Below, in pieces: positions 8,698-16,473 of a stretch of DNA of 64,000 nucleotides. The stretch's first letter is position 1; each line of letters starts with the position of its first letter. The DNA is from Sediminicola sp963974715 (GTDB taxonomy: Bacteria > Bacteroidota > Bacteroidia > Flavobacteriales > Flavobacteriaceae). A program made the position numbers and the translations under genes. The stretch covers positions 186,001 through 250,000 of the forward strand of contig CAXBDK010000002.1 of the NCBI GenBank assembly GCA_963974715.1, written 5' to 3'. A model generated the notes under the pieces. It did not search any database and had not been told where the DNA came from. It saw only the letters and a list, made by a program, of their open reading frames with translations.

Positions 8698-9135
8698 TTA
8701 ATTGGAAACACTGACTACGGTACCGCTAAAGGTACTTTGATAATAAAGGAGATCGTAATAATTTCTGCCGTCGTCCGGCCTGTTCTGAAGTTGGCCGTTT
8801 ATAAGATTGTATTCGTACCCTTCACAGGAACAGACTACGTTTTGGCCATCCAAGATCATGGTGGAGCATTCGTTCGGGACGTGGTTGGGACAGCTGGCCT
8901 CCCATGCCATAAACTGGTCCGACCCTATATTGACCACAAAAATCCCCCGGAGTCCGGCAGTATTGTTCGCAACATATATCGGATTGAACGGATTGGTCAG
9001 TGGACTGTATGTTGGGAGGTTCAGGTTGAGGTCGAACCGAAACCCGATATCCTGTAAATAGGGATTTCTGTTTGTACGATCGTTGCTACAGGAGAGGGAA
9101 AAAAGAACAAGGACCAAAAATAATACTCGTTTCAT
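8698..9135 (-). CDS. Lipoprotein with a degenerate Rieske-like domain
   Basis: Protein of 145 residues. The start at 9135 is chosen because it yields a lipoprotein signal (MKRVLFLVLVLFSLSC, lipobox Cys at 16); an in-frame Met six codons upstream (9153) is possible. The C-terminal half resembles a Rieske fold: a WEASCPNHVP segment with the C-x-x-H spacing of a degenerate first box, and VVCSCEGYEYN in place of the second box, where the usual CxxH histidine is missing. A canonical [2Fe-2S] site with two Cys and two His is therefore unlikely. It may be a structural relic or bind something else. It would sit in the envelope, facing the periplasm or cell surface. Confidence 0.65.
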   Translation of the reverse strand: MKRVLFLVLVLFSLSCSNDRTNRNPYLQDIGFRFDLNLNLPTYSPLTNPFNPIYVANNTAGLRGIFVVNIGSDQFMAWEASCPNHVPNECSTMILDGQNVVCSCEGYEYNLINGQLQNRPDDGRNYYDLLYYQSTFSGTVVSVSN

Positions 9136-9184
9136 AACCGAAAGGTATTTCATATCACAGCGGCAAAATTGAACAAAAATTATG

Positions 9185-9192
9185 TATATTTG
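9185..9192 (+). promoter_or_regulatory. Probable -7 promoter box of greA
   Basis: TATATTTG, exact TAnnTTTG, 143 nt before greA. Initiation just downstream would place the following 9-bp hairpin at the very 5' end of the mRNA. Confidence 0.5.
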
Positions 9193-9196
9193 TCTT

Positions 9197-9221
9197 AAAT
9201 CCTCTATAAAAAAGAGGATTT
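9197..9221 (+). repeat. 9-bp inverted repeat in the greA leader
   Basis: AAATCCTCT (9197-9205) pairs with AGAGGATTT (9213-9221) around a 7-nt A-rich loop. Lying at the predicted transcript start, it would form a 5'-terminal hairpin. The trailing TTTT could also make it a weak terminator. Confidence 0.5.
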
Positions 9222-9334
9222 TCGTATTTATACTATTTCTAAAATATTTGGAGCTGACCTTCATTGGAATTTTTTCCGTGGAAGGATGTATGGACGCCAT
9301 TGGATGAACAGTATATTGATTAAACATTACAATT

Positions 9335-9811
9335 ATGAGCAAGATATCGTATTACACAGGAGAGGGACTAAAAAAGTTGCGGGACGAGCTGAACCAATTG
9401 AAGGATGTTGAAAGGCCAAAATCCTCACAAGCGATCGCCGAAGCAAGGGACAAGGGAGATCTTTCGGAAAATGCGGAATATGATGCAGCTAAGGAAGCAC
9501 AGGGATTGTTGGAGCTCAAAATATCCAAGTTGGAAGAAATTGTGGCCAACGCACGTTTGATAGATGAGTCACAATTGGATACTTCCAAGGCATTGGTGCT
9601 GTCTACCGTAAAATTGAAGAACCAGGCCAATGGAATGGAAATGAAATACACCTTGGTGGCCGAAAGTGAGGCAAACCTAAAGGCGGGAAAAATTTCCGTC
9701 AGTTCGCCTATAGGTAAGGGCCTTTTGGGCAAAAAAGTGGGGGATGTGGCAGAAATTACCATTCCCAACGGCACCATCAAATTTGAAATAATGGAAATCA
9801 CCCGATCTTAA
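9335..9811 (+). CDS. greA: Transcription elongation factor GreA
   Basis: GreA (158 residues, the usual family length) enters the secondary channel of RNA polymerase and stimulates cleavage of backtracked RNA. The N-terminal coiled coil (about 1-75) contains the conserved tip DKGDLSENAEYDAAKE with the acidic residues that coordinate the catalytic Mg2+. The C-terminal globular domain ends with the typical SPIGKGLLGKKVGD turn and a beta-rich tail. The HIT protein gene follows 48 nt downstream on the same strand, probably as one transcript. Confidence 0.97.
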   Translation: MSKISYYTGEGLKKLRDELNQLKDVERPKSSQAIAEARDKGDLSENAEYDAAKEAQGLLELKISKLEEIVANARLIDESQLDTSKALVLSTVKLKNQANGMEMKYTLVAESEANLKAGKISVSSPIGKGLLGKKVGDVAEITIPNGTIKFEIMEITRS

Positions 9812-9859
9812 AAGGGGGGGTCCGGATCAATTATCTACCTGATATATAAATAAAGCACC

Positions 9860-10252
9860 ATGGCCAGTATCTTTACGAAAATAATCGAAGGGGAGATTCC
9901 CTGTTATAAAATTCTGGAAGACGACCGGTTTATCGCCTTTTTGGACATAAACCCCAATGCCAAGGGACATACCCTCTGCGTGCCCAAAAAAGAAGTTGAC
10001 AAAATTATGGACCTTGATGAGGATACCTATGCGGGGCTGATGAAATTTGCCAGGAAAGTGGGTAGGGCACTTGAAAAGGCAGTGGATTGTAAGCGCGTCG
10101 GAATGAGCGTTATAGGTCTGGAAGTGCCTCATGTGCACGTTCACCTTATTCCGTTGAACCGGATGGGGGACGCCACCTTCCAGAACAAGGTATCCTTTTC
10201 GGAAAAGGAATTCAACGACATAGCACAATCGGTAAGCGCTAAAATTGAATGA
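9860..10252 (+). CDS. HIT-family nucleotide hydrolase/transferase
   Basis: Small cytoplasmic protein of 130 residues with the histidine-triad catalytic motif HVHVHLIP near 109-116. It belongs to the Hint/Fhit-like superfamily acting on nucleoside phosphoramidates or adenylylated substrates. The N-terminal IFTKIIEGEIPCYKI segment is characteristic of the Hint branch. It follows greA, and its 3' end overlaps the convergent zinc-ribbon gene by 14 bp. Confidence 0.93.
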   Translation: MASIFTKIIEGEIPCYKILEDDRFIAFLDINPNAKGHTLCVPKKEVDKIMDLDEDTYAGLMKFARKVGRALEKAVDCKRVGMSVIGLEVPHVHVHLIPLNRMGDATFQNKVSFSEKEFNDIAQSVSAKIE

Positions 10253-10595
10253 CCTCCCGCAGAAAGTAGTAACTTCCCGCTGCCACCAGCACAATGCAAA
10301 AGAGGACAAGGATATAGAAAAGGGCCGTGAAGCGTATGCTCGACCTGTCAGGGGTAACCATTTTCCGATAATAGTCGAACACACGTTCAATATCTTCCGT
10401 CCATTTTACGGGATATATCAATGATTCACAGGTTTTGCATTTGATTTCATGGGTGACGTCCGAAGAAATTTTATGGTATAGCTTATTGTATATGTGCTTT
10501 TGATAAAAGCTGAGCCGCAGCGCCTGGTTAAAACATTCCGGACAATTGTTGGTCAGGTCCGCTTCCTTTATGATCCTAAGTTCTTCCTTTGCCAT
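10239..10595 (-). CDS. Zinc-ribbon membrane protein of unknown function
   Basis: Protein of 118 residues. Two cysteine pairs, CPEC near residue 18 and CKTC near 53, form a likely zinc ribbon in the N-terminal half. One hydrophobic segment (about 88-111) anchors the C-terminus, leaving the ribbon probably cytoplasmic. It begins 3 nt after the stop of the upstream histidine kinase on the same strand, so the two are probably co-translated and may be functionally linked. No family name is recognised. Confidence 0.75.
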   Translation of the reverse strand: MAKEELRIIKEADLTNNCPECFNQALRLSFYQKHIYNKLYHKISSDVTHEIKCKTCESLIYPVKWTEDIERVFDYYRKMVTPDRSSIRFTALFYILVLFCIVLVAAGSYYFLREVIQF

Positions 10596-10598
10596 AAT

Positions 10599-11744
10599 TC
10601 AGATTTTGGTTTTAAGGGATATTTTCATGATCGTTCCTTCCTTGCTGGAAGAAAGTACCTTTATTTTCCCTTGATGGTATTCCTCCACTATTCTTTTTAC
10701 CAGGGAAAGGCCAAGTCCCCAACCTCTTTTTTTGGAGGTGACACCAGGGTTGAAGATAGTCGTAAAATTGCTTTTTGGGATTCCATGGCCTGTATCCGAT
10801 ACCAATATGCTTACAAATTGTCCTTCTTGCAATATTTCCAGGGAGATACTGCCCTTGCCGCGCATGGCGTCTATTCCGTTCTTTACCAGGTTTTCTATGG
10901 TCCAGTGGTATAGTTCCCTGTTAAGAAGTACCGGAAGGGCCGAAATTTTGCTTTGAAAGGAAAATTGGATCAGTTTTGAACTCCTTAGCTGTAGATAGTC
11001 AAAGGCATCCTTCGTTTCTTTTACGATATCGTGCTCCCTTAGTTTCGGAAGAGATCCGATCTTTGAAAAACGTTCTGTTATCGTCTGCAAACGGGCTATA
11101 TCCTTCTGGATCTCATCGGTAATGCCACTGCTAATATTTTCCCCTTTCAGCAATTCGTTCCAACCCAAAAGGGAAGTCAGCGGCGTGCCGATCTGATGCG
11201 CCGTTTCCTTGGCCATTCCGGCCCATAATTTGTTCTGTTCCGAGGCTTTGTTGGTCTTGAAAAAGAAAAATATGACCGCTCCGAACAGGAAAATGATCAG
11301 CAAAAGGGCAATGGGATAATATTTCAGTTTGTTCAATACTTCCGAATTTCCATAGTAGAGCGTGGCAAGATGCTCCCCTTTGTAATCAATGGAAATAGGG
11401 TTGTTCTCCTGCTGGAACTGCGTGATCTTGCCACGCAGATAGTTGGTGTCCCTGGCCATCTCCAACGCAATGTTGTTCACCTTAATGGAACTGTCCTTGT
11501 TCACCAAGATCATTGGGGTGGACGTATTGTTCTGGAATATTTTTACGTGCAGGTTGCCAAGGTCCCTATCTTCGGACGACTGTAAAAGTTCGGATTGGGC
11601 GGTGGCCCAGATCTCCATCTTTAAGCGTTCCTCTTCCTTGAACTTTTTAAAAAAGCTGTTCGTGTTCCAGAGTATAAGGCTCACTATGGCAAAAGAAGCC
11701 ACCAACAGCAGAAAATTGTACTTTTTTTTTGGATTGAGGCCCAT
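10599..11744 (-). CDS. Membrane sensor histidine kinase
   Basis: Kinase of 381 residues with TM1 near 10-28, a short periplasmic loop to about 140, TM2 near 142-162, then a dimerisation/phosphoacceptor region with TAHQIGTPLTSLLGW. The His is followed by QIGTP rather than the usual E/D-LRTP, a variant common in Bacteroidota. The catalytic domain shows ENLVKNGIDAM (N-box), DTGHGIP and GWGLGLSLVKRI. There is no receiver domain and no adjacent response regulator, so it is an orphan within the window. The zinc-ribbon gene follows at 3 nt. Confidence 0.88.
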   Translation of the reverse strand: MGLNPKKKYNFLLLVASFAIVSLILWNTNSFFKKFKEEERLKMEIWATAQSELLQSSEDRDLGNLHVKIFQNNTSTPMILVNKDSSIKVNNIALEMARDTNYLRGKITQFQQENNPISIDYKGEHLATLYYGNSEVLNKLKYYPIALLLIIFLFGAVIFFFFKTNKASEQNKLWAGMAKETAHQIGTPLTSLLGWNELLKGENISSGITDEIQKDIARLQTITERFSKIGSLPKLREHDIVKETKDAFDYLQLRSSKLIQFSFQSKISALPVLLNRELYHWTIENLVKNGIDAMRGKGSISLEILQEGQFVSILVSDTGHGIPKSNFTTIFNPGVTSKKRGWGLGLSLVKRIVEEYHQGKIKVLSSSKEGTIMKISLKTKI

Positions 11745-11840
11745 TCCGTTGCCAGATTATTTTTAAAGATAACGTAAAATGCACCAAGATATTCTATTCG
11801 CGGGGCAAAGGGACGGTTTCATTTTTGCCCACAATTTGAC

Positions 11841-11848
11841 TATCTTTG
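11841..11848 (+). promoter_or_regulatory. -7 promoter box abutting the flavin reductase start codon
   Basis: TATCTTTG, exact TAnnTTTG, ends 7 nt before ATG 11856. Initiation at normal distance would give a leaderless or 1-nt-leader mRNA. Confidence 0.5.
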
Positions 11849-11855
11849 CGGGACC

Positions 11856-12737
11856 ATGAAAAAAGTGCTTTCCATTATTCCCTCGGAGGTTTCCACGGCC
11901 AAATTGCACGGATACCTGTTAGGGGCCGTGGGGCCAAGGCCCATCGCCTTTGCAAGTACTGTTGACGGGGACGGTAGGCCCAATCTGTCACCGTTCAGTT
12001 TTTTCAATGTGTTCGGGTCCAACCCGCCCATTTTGATATTTTCTCCCTCTCGAAGGGTACGTGACAATACAACCAAGCACACTTTGGAAAACGCAAGGAA
12101 TACCAAGGAAGTCGTGATCAATATCGTAAATTATGATATGGTACAGCAAATGTCCTTGACGAGTACCGAATATGGGGAAGGGGAAAACGAATTTGTAAAA
12201 GCGGGCCTCACCATGTTGGCGTCCGATCTGGTGAAGCCGTTCCGAGTGGGCGAGTCGCCCGTACAAATGGAATGTAAAGTCCTTAAAGTGGAACCGTTGG
12301 GTGACGGGGGAGGTGCCGGAAACCTGATTTTTTCGGAAGTATTGAAAATACATTTGGATGAGGCCGTTCTGGACGCTTCCGGAAATATCGACCAGTTTAA
12401 AATTGATCTGGTGGCACGGATGGGTGGTAATTGGTACAGTCGTGCCAACAAAGGAATGTTCGAAGTGCCCAAACCATTGTCTTCCCTTGGAATGGGTGTG
12501 GATGCCATCCCCGAAGGGATAAGGACAAGCCATGTCCTTAGCGGGAACGACTTGGGAATGTTGGGAAATGTGGAGCAATTCCCCACAGTGGATGAAATTG
12601 GGGCCTTTATGGCCTCCAATCTGGATATTGGGGTACTCGTGGCCAGTGGGAACACGGATGCCATACATCTAAAGGCAAAAGAATTTTTAATGAACAATGA
12701 AGTGCTTTCCGCTTGGAAGGTACTGCTAGCAAAATGA
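11856..12737 (+). CDS. Flavin reductase-family protein (flavoprotein oxygenase type, DIM6/NTAB)
   Basis: Soluble FMN-binding split-barrel protein of 293 residues. The N-terminal GAVGPRPIAFASTVDGDGRPNLSPFSFFN region is the characteristic flavin-binding signature of this family, which includes flavin reductases and flavoprotein oxygenases. An extended C-terminal part of about 100 residues goes beyond the core split barrel and is common in Bacteroidota homologues. DUF3127 follows 6 nt later and is probably in the same operon. The substrate is not predictable. Confidence 0.88.
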   Translation: MKKVLSIIPSEVSTAKLHGYLLGAVGPRPIAFASTVDGDGRPNLSPFSFFNVFGSNPPILIFSPSRRVRDNTTKHTLENARNTKEVVINIVNYDMVQQMSLTSTEYGEGENEFVKAGLTMLASDLVKPFRVGESPVQMECKVLKVEPLGDGGGAGNLIFSEVLKIHLDEAVLDASGNIDQFKIDLVARMGGNWYSRANKGMFEVPKPLSSLGMGVDAIPEGIRTSHVLSGNDLGMLGNVEQFPTVDEIGAFMASNLDIGVLVASGNTDAIHLKAKEFLMNNEVLSAWKVLLAK

Positions 12738-12743
12738 CAAAAA

Positions 12744-13118
12744 ATGGAAATACAGGGAAAAATTAAAATGGTGGACGAGACCAAAACTTTTGGAAGCAAT
12801 GGTTTTCGTAAAAGGGAAATGGTGATCACCACGGAAGAACAATATCCGCAGCACATCATGATCGAATTTGTGCAGGATAAGTGCGACCTTTTAAACTCCT
12901 ATAGGGCAGGCCAAGAGGTAAAGGTAAGCATCAACCTGCGGGGAAGGGAATGGGTAAACCCACAGGGGGAGACCAAATACTTCAATTCCATACAGGGATG
13001 GAGGATCGAAAGTGTTCAGGCCGACCAAGGGAACGGGATGCCCCCGGTTCCTCCAATGGATGCCTTTGAACCGGCCGATAACCTAAATGAGGAAGATCAC
13101 GACGATCTGCCCTTTTAG
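12744..13118 (+). CDS. DUF3127 domain protein (OB-fold-like)
   Basis: Protein of 124 residues matching the Bacteroidota DUF3127 family: an N-terminal MEIQGKIKMV strand, the TFGSNGFRKREMVITTEEQ turn and a conserved FNSIQGWRIE end of the domain near 90-99, followed by an acidic, Pro/Asp-rich tail ending DDLPF. That tail resembles the acidic tip of single-stranded DNA-binding proteins, and the strand pattern fits an OB-fold. Function is unknown; binding of nucleic acid or a replication partner is only inference. It lies 6 nt after the flavin reductase gene. Confidence 0.85.
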   Translation: MEIQGKIKMVDETKTFGSNGFRKREMVITTEEQYPQHIMIEFVQDKCDLLNSYRAGQEVKVSINLRGREWVNPQGETKYFNSIQGWRIESVQADQGNGMPPVPPMDAFEPADNLNEEDHDDLPF

Positions 13119-13138
13119 CCTTTAAAATTCAACATTTT

Positions 13139-13175
13139 GGCCATCCTTTCCAATTTAATTGGTTTAGGGATGGCC
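13139..13175 (+). repeat. Long nested inverted repeat between DUF3127 and aat
   Basis: Outer stem GGCCATCC (13139-13146) / GGATGGCC (13168-13175) and inner stem CCAATT (13150-13155) / AATTGG (13157-13162). No T-run follows on either strand, so a simple intrinsic terminator is unlikely. It would form a stable leader hairpin about 25 nt before aat. Confidence 0.6.
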
Positions 13176-13200
13176 TCTATGGCATAAAATAAGAATTGTG

Positions 13201-13869
13201 ATGAAAGGCGATCAGGAACCGGGCAGCTTATACTTCGTGTCCGAACGCTTGGAATTTCCCCCCGTGGAAAATGCCAATGAAGATGGCTTGTTAGCCGTGG
13301 GAGGTGACCTTTCCCCTGAGCGGTTGCTTTTGGCCTATAAAAGCGGAATATTCCCATGGTTTAATATGGAAAGTCCCGTCCTTTGGTGGAGCCCCGATCC
13401 AAGAATGGTCCTGTTCCCCCATAAAATAAAGATTTCCAAGAGCATGTCAACGGTACTGCGCTCCGAAAAATTCAAGCTTACCAAGAACAGCTGTTTTGAA
13501 AAAGTAATGCAAGAGTGTGCCCAAGCACCCAGAAAGGGACAGGAGGGTACTTGGATCACGGATGGAATGCTAGGGGCTTACAACGCATTACATGCCCTTG
13601 GGGTGGCGGAATCATATGAGGTATGGGAAGGGAAATCCTTGGTCGGTGGACTTTACGGGATAAACTTGGGACATGTGTTCTGCGGGGAAAGCATGTTCAG
13701 CAAGGTAAGCAACGCCTCCAAATTTGCGTTTATAAATTTGGCAAGGGAATTATGGGAAAAAGGATATGGACTTTTGGACTGTCAGATATATACCTCCCAT
13801 TTGGAAAGCTTGGGGGCCGAAAGGATCCCGAGAAAAACCTTCATTGAAATATTAAAAGGAGAGAACTAG
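13201..13869 (+). CDS. aat: Leucyl/phenylalanyl-tRNA--protein transferase
   Basis: Cytoplasmic Aat (222 residues) adds Leu or Phe from aminoacyl-tRNA to N-terminal Arg or Lys of proteins, marking them for ClpS/ClpAP. Family hallmarks visible are EDGLLAVGGDLSPERLL near 26-42, GIFPWFN, WWSPDPRMVLFP near 62-73, TWITDGM and YGINLGHVFCGESMFS. ATG at 13201 is preceded directly by an in-frame GTG (13198); the ATG is preferred. The 3' end overlaps the convergent DUF2490 gene by 18 bp. Confidence 0.96.
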   Translation: MKGDQEPGSLYFVSERLEFPPVENANEDGLLAVGGDLSPERLLLAYKSGIFPWFNMESPVLWWSPDPRMVLFPHKIKISKSMSTVLRSEKFKLTKNSCFEKVMQECAQAPRKGQEGTWITDGMLGAYNALHALGVAESYEVWEGKSLVGGLYGINLGHVFCGESMFSKVSNASKFAFINLARELWEKGYGLLDCQIYTSHLESLGAERIPRKTFIEILKGEN

Positions 13870-14544
13870 GGATGATTGGATAAAAAACACCTGTTCCGTT
13901 GCATGTGTATAGTTTTCCAACCGATATTCCAAACCTCCCTGTATTTTGGTATGTTCGTTCAGTAACCAACCAATGGTGGTGGAAAAACGCTGGTCATAAT
14001 TGGGCCGTATATGTTGGGAAACGCTCAAAAGGCTTTCCAAGGAGCCCGCAAAATACGGTTCCCCCACATCCAGCTTTAAACCGTTCAATGGAAAATCGAC
14101 CGTACCCCTGTACCTAAACCTGTGGATGGTCGAACTTTTGGTAATGCGCTGTTCCGTTCGTAATCGATGCCCATATCTTACTTTTTCGGCACCATGTGTT
14201 ATGTTGTATTGTTGGGTAAGCCGCAGCTCATTGTTGCCTCCGTCCCCGAAATTGCTCCGGAAACGATATTGTACGCCAAGCGCTATACTTTGGTTTCCGA
14301 ATACCTGTAGATTGGAGAAATGGGCAATGTCAACCTGCCTTCCCGACACTTGCAGGTCTCCATCCTTTAAGACATAATTGCGGTTGCCAATGGAAAAGTT
14401 ATGGGAATAGGTAGGGGTCACACCGTAATTGATGGCCACTTGTGGCTCCCAATAGGCGGTGAAATTCCCTTGTGAAAAGACTGCTGCCGGAATCAATAAT
14501 AACGGGAACAGTACCGGTATTTGCCTAATAAAGGATATGGTCAT
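13852..14544 (-). CDS. DUF2490-family outer-membrane protein
   Basis: Protein of 230 residues with a signal peptide (about 1-24, ending AAVFSQG) followed by alternating amphipathic strands and a terminal aromatic residue (SSLVLSF), as in outer-membrane beta barrels. The pattern WEPQVAINYGVTPTYSHNFSIGNR and repeated RLRTEQR / FRYRGTVDF strands match the DUF2490 family of Bacteroidota. Function is unknown. Its start overlaps the upstream secreted-protein gene by 20 bp, and the glycosylase gene tag lies one gene further up, so the three are probably one transcript. Confidence 0.8.
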   Translation of the reverse strand: MTISFIRQIPVLFPLLLIPAAVFSQGNFTAYWEPQVAINYGVTPTYSHNFSIGNRNYVLKDGDLQVSGRQVDIAHFSNLQVFGNQSIALGVQYRFRSNFGDGGNNELRLTQQYNITHGAEKVRYGHRLRTEQRITKSSTIHRFRYRGTVDFPLNGLKLDVGEPYFAGSLESLLSVSQHIRPNYDQRFSTTIGWLLNEHTKIQGGLEYRLENYTHATEQVFFIQSSLVLSF

Positions 14545-15112
14545 AATTGGGTGGAAGGGATTTCCTGGATCTTATAAAGTGGCCCTCCGCATCAAAGAGT
14601 ATTTCATAGTCCCTAAACCCGTTATTCCCTTTTTTGGACACCATGACCTCATAATTGATATACGGTAACATTAAGTTCTGAAAGGCATTTTTAATAGTGG
14701 TGGCCTCGGCCCTATCGTTCGATACCGGATATTGCTGCTGTATTTTGATTATTCTATATTTTACGGAATCCCGTTCCAAATGGCCCAGAATATTATCCCA
14801 TGTTTCGTTTGGCACATCAAGCTGTTCCACCGATACCTCAATGTCTTCCAGATGGCCATCTTCCGAAAATTCCATACTGTAGTGCAAACGGTCCTTTTTG
14901 AATTTGACCTCATAACTGACCTTAACACTGTCCACCTCTTTGTAATACCGTACCTGTTTTACCTTTTGCAGATGGTCTTTTAGCAGGGCGGCCGTTTTTT
15001 TGGGAAATTGCGACCTTTTAATCCGAAATTCCCTTTCCATTTTTGATTGGGCGCCAAGAGCAAGGCACATCATAAGAAATAAGGGACAAATGATCATTTT
15101 AAACCTCATCAT
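14525..15112 (-). CDS. Exported protein of unknown function
   Basis: Protein of 195 residues with a signal peptide (MMRFKMIICPLFLMMCLALGAQS). The mature part shows two similar halves of charged alpha/beta character, for example VSYEVKFKKDRLHYSMEFSEDGHLEDIEV and VMVSKKGNNGFRDYEILFDAEGHFI (both contain an F-x-x-x-G-H turn), reminiscent of PepSY-like domains. That similarity is weak. It overlaps tag by 14 bp upstream and the DUF2490 gene by 20 bp downstream, pointing to translational coupling. Confidence 0.75.
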   Translation of the reverse strand: MMRFKMIICPLFLMMCLALGAQSKMEREFRIKRSQFPKKTAALLKDHLQKVKQVRYYKEVDSVKVSYEVKFKKDRLHYSMEFSEDGHLEDIEVSVEQLDVPNETWDNILGHLERDSVKYRIIKIQQQYPVSNDRAEATTIKNAFQNLMLPYINYEVMVSKKGNNGFRDYEILFDAEGHFIRSRKSLPPNYDHILY

Positions 15113-15662
15113 ATCTAAAGCAGTTTATTTCGTGATCGTTTATCATTCCGGTCGCCTGCATATGGGCATAGATGACCGTACTGCCCACAAATTTGAAGCC
15201 GCGCTTTTTAAGGTCGTTGCTAATGGTATCGGACAATAGGGTACGTGCAGGTGCATTTTTTGAGGAGATCAGTGCATTTTTAATGGGGCTCCCATTTACA
15301 AATCCCCAGATGTAGTCGCTAAAACTGCCAAATTCATGCTGGATTTCCATAAAGGACCTGGCATTGCCAACCGTAGCATTTATTTTTGCCCTGTTGCGGA
15401 TGATCCCCTTGTCCTGCATTAAAAGTTCTACCTTTTCCGCTTCATAGGCGGCTATCTTTTTAAAATCGAAACCGTCCAGGGCATCCCTAAAATTTTCCCT
15501 TTTGCGCAGGATGGTAATCCAGCTCAATCCTGCTTGGAAGGTCTCCAAGACCAAAAATTCGAACAGGCCTCTGTCGTCCCTTAACGGTACGCCCCATTCA
15601 CGGTCATGGTACGCTTCGTACAGTGGATCGCCGATGCACCACGGACATCTATGTTTTTCCAT
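15099..15662 (-). CDS. tag: DNA-3-methyladenine glycosylase I
   Basis: Base-excision repair enzyme (187 residues) that removes 3-methyladenine from DNA. The sequence opens with RCPWCIGDPLYEAYHDREWGVP, the Tag signature containing the first zinc-binding Cys and the catalytic-site Glu/Trp region, followed by FEFLVLETFQAGLSWITILRKRENF. The C-terminal AHMQATGMINDHEINCFR supplies the distal His/Cys zinc ligands typical of Tag. It heads a probable three-gene transcript with two envelope proteins, an odd mix that may only reflect gene packing. Confidence 0.95.
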   Translation of the reverse strand: MEKHRCPWCIGDPLYEAYHDREWGVPLRDDRGLFEFLVLETFQAGLSWITILRKRENFRDALDGFDFKKIAAYEAEKVELLMQDKGIIRNRAKINATVGNARSFMEIQHEFGSFSDYIWGFVNGSPIKNALISSKNAPARTLLSDTISNDLKKRGFKFVGSTVIYAHMQATGMINDHEINCFRYDEV

Positions 15663-15837
15663 TGGTTCTTGTTTTAATGATCACAATTTTGGACGCATTT
15701 TCATCGCCTACGGGCAGGTCAGGTTATTGGAGGCCTTTTCACGGGGTAAGTTTTCCATCCCTTTTCCTACAAAGGTGATAAAAATCAGGGTTTAAAAATG
15801 AAGGGGGGACTAATTTTAATGAAAATTTAAACGACAT

Positions 15838-16473
15838 ATGGAAACGATTGAATTTGGTAAAAGCCAAAAAACAATGTCCGGATTGCTGCAGAAGGCACTC
15901 AAAAAGGCCATGACCTATGACGGATACAGGGCATATACCACCCAATTATCCTTAACGGGAAAGACCTCCGGCGAAAAGCAGAGCGAAGACCTTGTCGGTT
16001 ATACCCTGTTGAACGTAAAACGCATGAAACGTTTGGACAGGACCTTAAAAGTTCCTTCCACTATCCTGGAGGATCTGGGCGGCCCTATAAAAAAACAATA
16101 TTGGCTGGTTCTTACGGAAAGCTGGTGTGCCGATGCAGCGCAAAGTCTTCCCGTAATGAACAAAATTGCCTCCCTTTACCCCTCCATTTTCCTTCGGATA
16201 GTGTTGAGGGACGAAAATCTTGAGCTGATGTCCTTCTTTCTTACCGGGGGATCCCTTTCCATTCCAAAATTGATCGCCATCGATGCAGGGACCGGAAATG
16301 TGATTGGGCAATGGGGTCCCAGACCTTCAAGGGCCACGGTGCTGGCCAGCGATCATAAACGGGAAAACGGTTTTCTGACGCCTGAATTTAAGGAGTTGTT
16401 GCAGGTTTGGTACAATAAGGACAAAGGGGAAAATATAATGCAAGACCTTTTAAGACTACTTGCCTTGGAATAA
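15838..16473 (+). CDS. Thioredoxin-fold family protein
   Basis: Soluble protein of 211 residues without a signal peptide. The central YWLVLTESWCADAAQSLPVMNKIA corresponds to the thioredoxin active-site helix, but the CxxC is reduced to a single Cys (WCADA), so a dithiol oxidoreductase role is doubtful. The N-terminal 60 residues are a family-specific extension with basic patches. The family is widespread in Bacteroidota as thioredoxin family protein; function is not established. Its 3' end overlaps the convergent TonB-like gene by 18 bp. Confidence 0.8.
   Translation: METIEFGKSQKTMSGLLQKALKKAMTYDGYRAYTTQLSLTGKTSGEKQSEDLVGYTLLNVKRMKRLDRTLKVPSTILEDLGGPIKKQYWLVLTESWCADAAQSLPVMNKIASLYPSIFLRIVLRDENLELMSFFLTGGSLSIPKLIAIDAGTGNVIGQWGPRPSRATVLASDHKRENGFLTPEFKELLQVWYNKDKGENIMQDLLRLLALE

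Noticed and set aside
8747..9061. Plus-strand frames opposite the Rieske-like gene
   Set aside because: Antisense shadows; the minus-strand frame has a lipoprotein signal and domain pattern.
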